Shown here one piece after another: positions 32,648-43,649 of a stretch of 64,000 bases of DNA. Each line of letters begins with the position of its first letter. The first letter of the stretch is position 1. The stretch covers positions 15,106,802-15,170,801 of the forward strand of contig NC_045148.1 in the NCBI RefSeq assembly GCF_008831285.2, read 5' to 3'. A model generated the notes under the pieces. That model was not told the origin of the DNA, made no database searches, and worked only from the letters and a program-made list of their open reading frames with translations. Made by a program: the position numbers and the translations under genes. Source of the stretch: Nymphaea colorata. Lineage: Eukaryota > Streptophyta > Magnoliopsida > Nymphaeales > Nymphaeaceae.

Positions 32648-35619
32648 GTGAGTCTCTCTCTCTCTGGCTAGGGAAAATTTTCTTTGAAAAACGTGAGACC
32701 ACATGCTTTGTTTCATCAAACTCTGAGTGCGGTCCATCTCCCGCGAGTATCGGCCACCTCCTGTTGTGGCTTAACCTCTTGTTTGCACTCATTTTTACAA
32801 AAAAACATGCCTTCTTAAGACGTATTTCTGTGCGCGTTGGATGACACTTCAAGTTAATTGAAAGTTTGAGGGTGGTTTCTGAATCCAATAATTCGCATCA
32901 GAAGCTTTTCCGGTAAAAGCTAAGGCGTTCCTCGTCGTCGCAATTCAAGAAGACTGAAAGCGTAATCAACTTTACATTTAGTGGCTGAATCTCGCACTCA
33001 GCACAGAGCCCGCTTTAGTCGTCGAACCCACCGCCCGTCCGGCTGCTGGTAAAGAGCATTTCTGTCAATTATTAGAACGAACGGTTTGACTCCTTCACCT
33101 TCTGTGAGTCTGTCTTGAACACCTTAAGGCTTCAAGCTTAGTGTTTCAAAGTTTGTTCTGGGCCACGAATTCAGCAAAAAGTTTTGATTTTGATATAGCA
33201 GGAAGAATGTATGTCAAGGAGGCTCATGTGATAATAACAGTTTTACTGCCATGAATTTGTTTTACTGCGACCAATGCTCTCTCTCTTGTAGTTGTTTGAG
33301 AAAACCAACAGACTTTATTAATTGAGTAGGCTACATCAGGCCTTGCGAGACAGTAAAAAACTTGAGTTCAATTACTAGACTGCAATCTGTAGGGCCAAGC
33401 AATGGCCGAACAATGTCCAAAGGTACGTGGAGATAGCGTGTCAAAGGGGGTTCATTTCACGGCCTTCCATGAAGGCCCACAGTACGAAATTGCGGGCTCA
33501 CATGTTTGCTAGTGGGCGTAGAGAAAAGGAAGAACATGTCAACTATTATGGTGTAGATGGGCTCTCGCGTGTGTAGGCCGGCGAAGGCATTGGCCCCTTT
33601 CCCACGCATAGCAAGCCACCCCGCATCTTTCCCAGTTGCCACCACCTTTAACTATCTTTCTAAATTATCATCTATCTATCCTCCAGTACTATTATGGTCC
33701 TCCTCCTCCAACACACGCCTTTCTCTTACAATGGAAAAGCGATCGTCCTCGACCATGCCTCTCCACCACCGCCACTTCTTGTTGCTTCCCTTCTTCTTCT
33801 TCTTCATCGCCGCCATATCGGCCAAAAACTTGTCCGACTACTTCCCGCAGACAAGATGCGGCAGCCTCATCGTCAAGTACCCTTTCTACCTCGAGTCGAC
33901 GGCACCCTCCTCTTCCCAATCGATCTGCGGATACGAAGGATTCGGCATCAACTGCAGCACTGGCAACCCCATCCTCACCCTCCCGAGCAATGTCTACCTG
34001 GTGAAGAGCATCGAGTACAACTCCAAGAAGCTGTCCCTGGTCGACACGGAGATCGGTTTTAACCCCTGTCCGGCGCCTGCCCACAACGTCTCCCTCGATC
34101 CCAACTCCACCCTCAAATGGGATCCGGTTAACACGCACTATTTTTTCCTCATCAATTGCACCGGCAACCAGTCTCCTTCCTCCAACGCCTACCCCCCGCC
34201 AACGTCGTCGCCGTACAACCTTCCTATGATTAATTGCTTGAGTAACCAATATTAGAGGTCCTACGTCCTTCCTCCAGATAAGGCCTCAGTGAGTGCCCAG
34301 TGGTTGCCGGTCTGCAACAGGTCCGTGGAGGTTCCCTTGATCTCGGGCGTTGGCAGCATCCCGGACAACGGCACCTTCCCGATGGCCGTCAAGAGTGGAT
34401 TCATGCTGGACTGGAGCCAGCCGGCGCTCTGCTCCGGCTGTGAAGCAACCCAAGGTTGCTGTGGGCGCAAGACGAGCACAGGGCAGTTCGTTTGCTTCTG
34501 CAGAGATGGACTACACGATAAAAACTGCAACGACCGTGAGCCTTTCGATCTTCTTTTACCTTTTGTCATATTCCCATCTCATATTTCTACTTCCAATAAG
34601 TTACAAAGTGCTATTATCATGTTCACCCCTTCACTTTTCTCCGGAAAGAATTATCACTACGAGTCTACGACCTACTTACCTTTTACATGAAAAGGAAAAA
34701 TAATAAACATTTAGACAGCTTGACACCATCAAACTCCCTATCTATCATGTTGACAATTACAAGGGGAGGCCAAGTCGTTGCCGCATTTAATTTAGTTCAT
34801 GCGCTTCGTATGGTTGGTTTCAAGCTCTCTCTCTCTCTCTCTTTGGGCCTATGTCCCCATCCTTCTCTTCCACTCTCTTTCCCAAAATGACAATTTCTTT
34901 AACCGGCTTCAGTCTTTATTTCACAACTTTCTTAGCTATTTTGCATGAACTGAATATAATATATAAAGTTGACATGACTCTCTTCCAAGAGTCAAATGTT
35001 ATTGAGAAGCTTTGAATATTTACATGTAGAGCACATCGATTGGGGAACGATTTGTGTTGCATAAGATAATAATACGTGACCCCTCAATGAATAGGGTATA
35101 TGACATCCATATTTATTCTTTATTGAAGTTAAATTTGCTCCATGATACAAGGAATAGATAATTACAACATTTATGACACTAGTGAATTTTTTTTTTTAAC
35201 ATTTCCCCTTAATTAGTTTATGGGCAACACGGCCATGGCAACTTCTTACTGTCTTCCGGCTCCGCATCTTTTTCTCTTCTTTTGCTTAGTTTGCACCTCC
35301 GTTCTGAGTGTTCTCTTCTCCCATATGGCTGCCCTCCACCCGGGAACATCACAATTCTTCGTATAAATCCCGAACGCAGAACATAGATTACCATTCTTTG
35401 TCATCCATGAGAGACTTGTGTAATGCTCCACAAAGAGTGGCAGGCCAGTAAAAACATTTTAGATATGGCCTACTTTAATTTTTTTTTTACAAATTTTAGG
35501 GGGCATAATGGTATTATCAAAAAATTTCTGAGAGGCGTGTCACTATTTTCTCCAAAAAAAAAAAAAAATGAAGAGAGAGAGAGAGAGACAGAGGGAGAGA
35601 GAAGCCTCCGGAGCTTGTG

Positions 35620-36310
35620 AGTTTTCTAACATATAGGTGGGACCTGGGGCCTCTGGCCACCATTTGGCTACCGACCCTTCCCCCCAAATTCAGGACCCAA
35701 GGATACAAATTCTCTTGATTCCCCCAAATCGCCATCTTCAAATGCAATAGTGAAAGGACCCTGGAAAGATAGAAATTTTTCTGGTGAAGATTTCTCAGTC
35801 TTTTAGTCCCACATTCTATATTCTCAAATTTCACTGTATCCTATGGAAGATTTAGTCTTCAACGGAAGTTTGATCTTAGCTATTGTGGCAAGAACATGAA
35901 CCCTGCTTGCCACTGGTAAGATTGCTCCGTCAAAGGAGCGATTACAAAGGTAAGCCAATGAGTAATTTTCTCTCTGTTTTTATAGCATTCAATGGCTTAC
36001 AACTTGATGCTTTTAGCTGCGCCTGGGACGGGTGGGATCTGATTTTCACCGAAATTTCGTCATCTATGCATCGATCTTCATGGAAGTTAGTTGGAGTCTA
36101 AGCTTTTCCGTATATATGCGTGTGTGGGAACGTTTGTTATAGCTCGAGATGAAGCTATCTGTTTCTGCACTTATTTATGTTCATTGTCTTTCCCAGAGTT
36201 GATCTCTGGCTCGGTCCATCTTATGTTCATATGTACTCTTTCCTGGTCATTCATGTTATACAACAAGTTTTTTGCATTTGGGGAGAACTCTTTACAGTTA
36301 TCCCCGTAGA
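35620..36310 (+). repeat. Duplicated intron-1 block (block B copy)
   Basis: Intronic counterpart of 8026-8820 and 19500-20115 with the same landmarks. A run of A and a (GA)n tract precede it at about 35555-35602. Confidence 0.7.
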
Positions 36311-36795
36311 TTAATTGTGATTGTATTGACAACCATAGAAAAAATTTTAACATCTTTACATTGATATGCAGGAGGCACAAGCAAATGGAAAACCATAATA
36401 GGTACGTTCTCACAGTTTTTTCTAATATAACATGTATGCATGCACACTCAAATGCAATAGATTAACTATGTGCGGCCACATTTTTGTTCAATGGGGATCA
36501 TTGTCTTAAAGCACCAGACCAATTAAGTCTCCCAAGTCCCAATCTCCAGCCAGCCAAACTCTGTCAAGGTAAAACGTTGCTTTATATCTTAGAATGGTTA
36601 GACCTGAAAATATGCAAGGAATTAAACATAGCTTTGGATATAAAAATAGAGACACCTCGACAGACGAATCTCAACATCTAACTGCTGCATCTTAGCCACG
36701 AATTAAACCTTAGAAAGATAAACTATACATTTCATCAAGGAAGAGTAAACTATACATTTCATCAAGGAAAAGTTTAACTCTCGAGGGCTACCACC

Positions 36796-37920
36796 ATGAG
36801 TATAATCTCCATTTTCATTTCAACAGGTCTAGGCGCAGCAGCTTTCGGCAGCATTTTTCTGTTAGTATGTTTGTTGTACTGCTTCACTCGTTCAGGTTCT
36901 CTTTTCCAACCCCATCCACCGGTAAAAGTTGAGAAGTTCTTGCTTGATTACGCAACTCTTACAGCCACTAGATACACATACAATGACATAATCAAGATGA
37001 CAAAGAAGTTCAAGCATAAAGTTGGGCAGGGTGGCTATGGCAGTGTCTTTCAGGGATGGTTGCCCAACGGCACAGTAGTGGCCGTAAAGCTAATCGAAAA
37101 ATCACATAAAGACGGGGAAGAATTTTGTAATGAAGTTGCCACCATTGGTAGGATCCACCATGTCAATGTGGTTCGCCTTTTTGGCTTTTGTGTTGAAGGG
37201 TCTCGAAGAGCACTTGTATATGAATTCATGACAAATGGTTCACTTGAGAAGTTTACAAACACAACAGATGTAGGCCATTGCGTGTTAAGGGAAAGGTTAT
37301 ATGATATAGCACTAGGTATTGCAAGGGGAATTGAATATCTACATCAAGGTTGTGATCAAAGAATCATCCACTTCGACATCAAGCCGCATAACATTCTTTT
37401 AGACCACAACTTTACACCAAAGATTTCTGATTTTGGTCTAGCAAAATCATATTGCAAAGACCGAAGCAGTGTAACTATTACAGAAGGCAAAGGCACAATT
37501 GGTTACATTGCTCCCGAGTTATTTTATGGCAATTCCAGGCATGTGTCGCATAAATCTGATGTTTATAGCTTTGGAATGCTACTGATAGCAATGGTTGGGT
37601 TGAAAGAAAAAATTGGTCCAGCTGATGGATCTTCTAGTGAAGCGTATTTTCCTCAGTGGATTCATGACACTATTTCTAATGATCAGAAGTTTGAAGGCAT
37701 TGGAGAAGATGAAGATGAAATGGTACGAAAGGTAGCCACCATAGGCTTGTGGTGCATACAATGGAGTCCGATTGATAGGCCATGTATGAAGGAAGTTATC
37801 AGGATGTTTGAGAGTAGCACATCAAACTTGACAATGCCTCCCAAACATTTTTGCCCTGCAATTCAACCCGACTACATGATTGAAGCTCTTGACTCTTCAT
37901 CTACATATTCTGGTTACTAG
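36796..37920 (+). CDS. Transmembrane and non-RD kinase exon of block B, with possible own start
   Basis: The exon proper starts at 36827 after a ttcaacag acceptor. It encodes a transmembrane segment (GSIFLLVCLLYCF) and a complete kinase: GQGGYGSV, VAVK, HFDIKPHNILL, DFGLAKS, then APELF, and the C-terminal lobe to the stop at 37918-37920. All catalytic motifs are present; HFD marks it as non-RD. The frame is also open upstream across the acceptor to an ATG at 36796 in the strong context ccaccATGAG, giving MSIISIFISTG before the membrane segment (374 aa). This would allow a kinase without an ectodomain if transcription started in intron 2. It is very close to the kinase exon at 20632. Confidence 0.85.
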   Translation: MSIISIFISTGLGAAAFGSIFLLVCLLYCFTRSGSLFQPHPPVKVEKFLLDYATLTATRYTYNDIIKMTKKFKHKVGQGGYGSVFQGWLPNGTVVAVKLIEKSHKDGEEFCNEVATIGRIHHVNVVRLFGFCVEGSRRALVYEFMTNGSLEKFTNTTDVGHCVLRERLYDIALGIARGIEYLHQGCDQRIIHFDIKPHNILLDHNFTPKISDFGLAKSYCKDRSSVTITEGKGTIGYIAPELFYGNSRHVSHKSDVYSFGMLLIAMVGLKEKIGPADGSSSEAYFPQWIHDTISNDQKFEGIGEDEDEMVRKVATIGLWCIQWSPIDRPCMKEVIRMFESSTSNLTMPPKHFCPAIQPDYMIEALDSSSTYSGY

Positions 37921-38426
37921 TTTGGAACTCTAAGAAGTTTGGGAAGATGAAAAATGATTGGCAGCATTTACTCTGAATTCTTCACCAGTTTGTGCAATAT
38001 TTTGCCAAGGTATACATGATATTTTGTGATACTTTACCCCAATCAAATATTTCGCTTCCCTTTTAACATTGAGAAATATTTTGAACTTTTTTAAGGTTCA
38101 GAATTCATTTGTCAAACAGTAGAAATTCTTTTATCAAATAGTAAAATTCTCATTTTTATTGATTATCGAACTACAATGAAAGAATCTTGTTGTATAATTA
38201 CTCCAAGTTTAAACGTATAACATTGGGTAATTAGTAAGAATCCATGTGCTGTTCGGATCTAGTGAAAGTTGTAACTAGTTGCTATTATTGTCAATGGCTG
38301 AGTTGAATGATCCACCTTGCTAGAAATTAGTCTTCTAACCATTTCATGATATTTTACACGTCTCACCTCAAATTTTAAACTTTCTTTTATTTTTTAATGT
38401 TTACTTGGAGGAAACGGCCTTCAACA

Positions 38427-38690
38427 TAAAACACTTAGGTTGTGTTTGATAACCTTGGATTTAAGATCTGAGGCTGCATAAAAAGGTGCATTTTGGGAGA
38501 TCCTCAGTTTGGATCTCAAGAGCATGGACTTAAGATCCATGCTGCATGTTAAAATCCTTGGTAACGTTGCATTAAGGAGGGGGTGGGGGAGGGAGGTCCG
38601 ATTTTAAATCCATGGATTTGAGATGCTACGGATCTCATATCACCATGGATTTGAGATCCCCAGTGAAACAAACACAACCTTAAAAGGTAT
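38427..38690. mobile_element. Candidate MITE with aaggttgtgtttg ends
   Basis: The left end (taggttgtgtttgata, near 38427) and the right end (aaacaaacacaacctta, near 38670) are inverted repeats. The interior repeats gatttaagatc-like words on both strands. Length and structure fit a MITE. A target-site duplication is not obvious. Confidence 0.6.
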
Positions 38691-38955
38691 TTGATAGCAT
38701 TGGATCTTAAATCCAAGGTGATCTGAAATCATTGAGAATCTCATATCCGTGGATTTAAGATTGCACACTCTCTTCCTTCCCCCAAAAAATCAAACCTCAA
38801 ATATGAGATTCTAGCCGTAAATTGAGATCTTAAATCCCTTTTTCCATGTAGTGGTAAAACCTAGTGATTGTTTACATTGTGAGATGCACATAAAGAGATA
38901 TTATATCGGTATCAAATATGAGATCTGAGGTTATGAGACACACCCTCAAGGCCTC
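38691..38955. mobile_element. Second, related MITE-like segment
   Basis: It begins ggtatttgatagcattggatc and ends gatctgaggttatgagacacaccctc. The right end, read on the - strand (gggtgtgtctcataacctc), resembles the left end of the preceding element. The two elements lie head to tail or one inserted next to the other. Confidence 0.45.
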
Positions 38956-40139
38956 TAGGGTTTCTAGTTTTTTGTCTTGCTTTGGGGTCTAGGTAGACCT
39001 ATGGTACATACTTCAACTCGAGTGTCGCACTTACTGTTGTTTGCAGTCTTGAGGAATAACGCATTGGAGCATGACAATGACCTCATGATTTGAAAGACTA
39101 ACTCATTTGATGTGAATCACCTTACCGTCCACTTGCGCTACATCATTTGAAACTCATGATTTTAAACTTCCTTTTTTTTTTTTTTTTTGAAATAGGATAA
39201 GACTTTCAAATTTGGTTTGAGGTCATGCCTAGCCAATATCTTACTTTGAAAGTGGCCATTATCACGGACAATTGAGCAGATATTTCTCCGTCCGATATAC
39301 TCACATTTATATATCCCAATTGATGGTATGGATTGAGCATGTAGTTTTCGATATGAAATAGGCCATCGATGCGGTCAAGTCGCTTGGTTTAACCAAGTTT
39401 AAGCTGCCCATGTCTTTTTGGATCTCCAAACGAGTTTGGACTTCGAATCCTAATGCATGCCTTGAGCCCATCTCTGCACATGGATGGCATACTGGCCTTT
39501 CACAGGTATCCGAATCGCTTATCTGGATCTCTCACCAAGGTAATTGGGCTGTCAAACACACGATTCGCATCTTGGGGAAGAACTTGATGCTTATTCGTAA
39601 TGAGACGTCCATCCTTTAAAAGAACATTACATTATTACCGCACACTTGTTTAAAAACCATCATGTTTTCATTTTCAAAAACAGTGGAATGTTTTTGTTAC
39701 TAAATTTAAAAATGATATTCATCATCTTATTATGTTTGTTGTAACAAAAACAATGTCATTTTTAGATCTCATAACATAAGAACACGGGGTTCCGATTACA
39801 CAAAATTCTCAAGAAGTTCTCTTGTCTAGATTACTCTAGCTTGGTGGTTAAATCTGTCCTGTTGGTAGAACAAACTCATGTTTTGCAAACAAGGGTGGTG
39901 CCTAATAGTCAACTTCCGATTGATCATATTATGACTTTCTAATTTCCTTTCCTTCTCCACGGAATTGTGATCCTAATATAAATTTTTAAATTTAAAATGA
40001 AAATTAAATGCAACAGTGATACTAGGTGTGAACTGCTGGCCATGCTCAACTGCGTTAAAAAGACACTATTATACTCAAAATTTCATTTTACCTCTCAATT
40101 GTCTTCTAATTACAGGTAAGCTGCTCATGGATTAATTGA

Positions 40140-40677
40140 TCCGTGCACTTGGGGTATTTGGACGGTATCGAGTGAGTAGATCGACGATCGTCTCCTCATG
40201 GATAAACATCACTGAACTTTTTTATAAAGAAAGAAAAAATGTCGAAATGTAAGCATTGTTTTTGGCAATATATCAATCAACGACGAGGCACTACTATGAC
40301 AAGAAATTTATTTTGACCGAGTCGCGGTTCAAATTTGTGGAAATTGTTGTAAAAATGCCTTTGATCAGTGACATTCTATCCAATTGAATGTGGTAGAGTG
40401 AGAGAAGAAAGTTGGTGGACAGGAAGAAGGCCGTGAAGTTTAGGATTCCACCAAAGTCACCGGCCGAGTCAATCCTCTTCTCTTGGTTTTCGAAGAATTC
40501 AGAGGAAGATCTTTCCTGTTATGGGTGTCTATCCACCAAAAGAAAGGAGTCGAACTCCAAAGAAAGAGGGATCAGTACAAGGCTTGCGCTTGTCTTCCGT
40601 CTGATCAGAAGTCTCCTTTTCAATACCCAACTCGCTCCTCTCCTGGTCGAGATATTGAACCATTTCTCGCAAGTCAG
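40140..40677 (+). promoter_or_regulatory. Shared promoter/leader block, copy 3
   Basis: The block with gaggcact, ttttgacc (W-box core TTGACC at 40313-40318) and caaatttgtggaaattg precedes the 40678 gene by about 360 bases. A TATA-like caatatatcaatc is at about 40267-40279. The 300 bases upstream are also shared with 44564-44865. Confidence 0.5.
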
Positions 40678-43649
40678 ATGAAGGCTTTCTTCTTCTGCTC
40701 CTTCTTGTTCTTCTGCTTCAACCCATCCTTTACAGCAGCAGACAGCCCAGAATACAGGGACTGCGCCCCGGCGTCCTGCAATGGCATCGACGTCAACTAT
40801 CCCTTCTCCCTTTACGCCTCCACACCCGGCACCAGTTGTGCTTTCCCTGGTCTGAACCTCACCTGCCAAGGGGACGAGGCCGATGCCCTCCTCTTCCTGA
40901 ATACGCCCACGGGTCTCAAGTTCATTGTCAAGAGCATCAACTACACGGCTCAGACCATCAAGCTGGCCATCGACCGCAGCCTAATGTTAGGCAGCCATGG
41001 CGGGTGCTTCTACCCCTCCATAAATGTCACGCTCTTCAATATCACCAACGATGACCTCCCACTCAGATTCACTACAAATTACAGATCGGTGATCCTCTTC
41101 TACAGATGCTCTACCAAGCCCAATGCTACTGGCGGGTTCAATCAAAGCTTGGATTACATCCCGGGCCAGAATAACATCGTGTCGGTGTGCTCTAGCCCTG
41201 CCTCTACCTCCTATTCCTACGCCTTCTCTAACGACGACTATCTGTACAAAAGCTTTCGTTGGTTTAACTTCTGCAAGGCAATGGTGAGCTTCCCCATCTT
41301 GGCGTCATCTTTTTCTAGTGGCTTCAGCGATATATCCTTGTCCGATGAGTTCGATCTGGGATGGACGGTCGAAAGCATGACCCTTTGCGCCGATTGCACC
41401 GCCTCAGGTGGTCGCTGCGGATACAGCACCATCGGCAACGGCTTCCTTTGCTTCTGCAGGCAGGGTTCTCGCTATGGCAATTGCAACCGTGAGTCTCTCC
41501 CTCTCTCTCTCTCTCTCTCTGCCCAACATAGATTGCAAGAAATAAAATTTCTCCCCGGGACTTTCTACGTGAAATTAAGTCTGTGAAATAAAATCCACAG
41601 TTTGCTGAATAAGAAAAAAAAAATTATTGGATTAAAAAAAAAGTTATCACGGTCAACCACTATGATCCTAAGCCCCTATGCAAATCTGAATATTTCTGAA
41701 ATAAAGAAGAACAACAAAATCTGGCAATTTTTTATATCCTCAAAATTTCAAAAGCTAGCATTCATGATCGAGCACAAGACCATGGGAACTTTTTACTTTG
41801 TCTTATGGTTCTCCCTTCTTCTTCTTCTCCCCTTCTTCTGCTTAGTCTGCAACTCTGTTCTGTTCTCTTCAATTTTTCCCCTCCACATTAGAACTGTACT
41901 AAGGAAAAATCAAACACCATTTTGCCCTTCAACTATCTCGATGGTCCTCCTAAATTGTAACGTTTGACACGAGTTTATATCTTCAGCCAAGCTTTTCCAT
42001 CGGCATTAATCAATCAGTGGAGCAGGCCGCAATCACGAAACGAAGTCCTTAGTAAAGAAAAGTTACAAATTAAAAAAACAGAATCTTGCTTGGTTTTGCC
42101 ATGGGTTTTCTCCTGGGTTCGAGATCAAGCTCTCTTTGCGCTTATTTAAGTTCCCTCTTATCTTTCTCACAATCGGTTTGTGTGGCTCGTGATCCGTCTT
42201 GTAATGATCTGTAGCTTTTGTTAGTCATTCATCTTGTAGTACCAAATGTTTGCATTTGGTAGGGAGGACATACTGTATTTAATCTCGTAGATTAGCTGTC
42301 ATATTGACCATCCATTGAAGACCTTTGAAATCTTTATTTTGATATGCAGGAATCGGTTCCAGCAAATGGAAGGAGATCATAATAGGTACGTACATTCTCC
42401 CAGCTTCTTAAATAACGACAACTTTGGGTGAGCATACTTCTTAAATGCCTGCAGTGCTTTTCATCCAAGAAAAACTAACTCTAGAGTATTTTCACCATGA
42501 ACATAATCTTCATTGATTTTCACTTGAACAGGTCTGGCAGCAGCTGTCGGCAGCTTTCTATTAGCATGTTTGTTGTTCTGGGCTCGATCCCTTTGGGTTT
42601 CCAGAGCAACAAGATTTCCTGCAGAAAGCGGATGTTTTCAACTCCATGCACCAGCAAAACTTGAGAAGTTATTGCTTGATTACAAGACTCTCACAGCCAC
42701 TAGATACACGTACAGTGACATAATGAAGATGACAAACAAGTTCGAAAGTAAACTTGGGCAGGGTGGCTATGGGAGCGTCTTTCAAGGATGGTTGTCCAAT
42801 GGCAAACCGGTGGCAGTAAAGCTAATGGAGAAATCGTATAAAGATGGGGAAGAATTTTGTAACGAAGTTGCTACCGTTGGTATGATTCACCATGTCAACG
42901 TGGTTCGCCTCCTTGGCTTCTGTGTTGAAGGGTCTCGTCGGGTACTTGTGTACGAATTCATGTCGAATGGTTCGCTTGAGAAGATTACCAACACCATAAT
43001 TGCAGGTCGTTGCATGTTCAGGCCAGAAAGGTTATATGATATAGCACTAGGCATTGCGAGGGGAATTGAGTATCTACACCAAGGTTGTGATCAAAGAATC
43101 ATCCACTTTGACATCAAACCACACAACATTCTTTTGGACCATGACTATACACCAAAGATTTCTGATTTTGGTCTAGCAAAATCATATTCCAAGGAGCGAA
43201 GCACTGTAACTATTACACAAGGCAAAGGCACAGTTGGTTACGTTGCTCCTGAGGTATTCTATGGCAATTCCAGGCATGTCTCACATAAATCCGATGTTTA
43301 TAGCTTTGGAATGTTGCTGATAGCAATGCTTGGGATGAAAGAAAAGATTGGTGCCACTGGTGGGTGTTCTACTGGACCATATTTTCCTCAATGGATTCAT
43401 GACACTCTTTTAAAGAATCAAAACTTTGAAGGCATTGAAGAAGGGCAAGATGAAATTATTCGAAAGGTCACCACTATAGCCTTGTGGTGCATGCAATGGA
43501 ATCCACTTGATAGACCTTGTATGAAAGAAGTAGTTAAGATGTTTGAAAGCAGCACGTCAAACTTGACAATGCCTCCCAATCGTTTTTACCCCGCAATTGA
43601 ACATGAGTTCATGAGTCGAGGTACCGACTCTTCATCTATATCAGAATGA
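40678..43649 (+). CDS. LRK10L-2/Lr10-type receptor-like kinase, intact three-exon gene
   Basis: Exons: 40678-41488, 42350-42385 (36 nt, IGSSKWKEIII) and 42532-43649, 1965 nt and 654 aa. The ectodomain is of the MKAFFF type: signal peptide (MKAFFFCSFLFFCFNPSFTA), GUB_WAK_bind (YRDCAPASCNG, then TSCAFPGLNLTCQG) and WAK_assoc (CADCTASGGRCGY, then FLCFCRQ). The transmembrane segment is about 284-300. The kinase shows GQGGYGSV (358-365), lysine 379, HFDIKPHN (about 474-481) and DFG (494-496), again non-RD. This is the only MKAFFF-type ectodomain here with a kinase directly downstream and no second ectodomain in between, so it probably shows the ancestral arrangement. The mini-exon is two codons longer than in the 10750 and 18247 genes. 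The ATG upstream of the kinase acceptor (42497) is out of frame here. Confidence 0.9.

Larger units (their letters stand above)
33755..37920 (+). pseudogene. LRK10L-2 receptor kinase unit with a nonsense codon in the ectodomain (block B)
   Basis: Exons by comparison with the 18247 gene: 33755-34535, 36372-36401 (30 nt, GTSKWKTII) and 36827-37920. Without the nonsense codon it would give 634 aa. Codon 167 is TAG (34253-34255) where the sister copies have TAC; the frame is open on both sides. An upstream in-frame ATG at 33731 would add eight residues (MEKRSSST). The ectodomain is otherwise complete, with GUB_WAK_bind and WAK_assoc Cys patterns. The kinase exon is fully open. Either the unit is a pseudogene, or its kinase is used with another ectodomain exon (31798) or from the ATG at 36796. 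Confidence 0.85.
37921..40140. other. 3' flank of block B split by an insertion
   Basis: The flank matches that of block A up to about 38330 and again from about 39235. The roughly 900 bases between are extra and hold MITE-like elements. From about 39960 a repeat shared with 23140 and 44564 leads into the promoter block of the next gene. An ORF at 39410-39619 has no recognised relatives. Confidence 0.55.
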
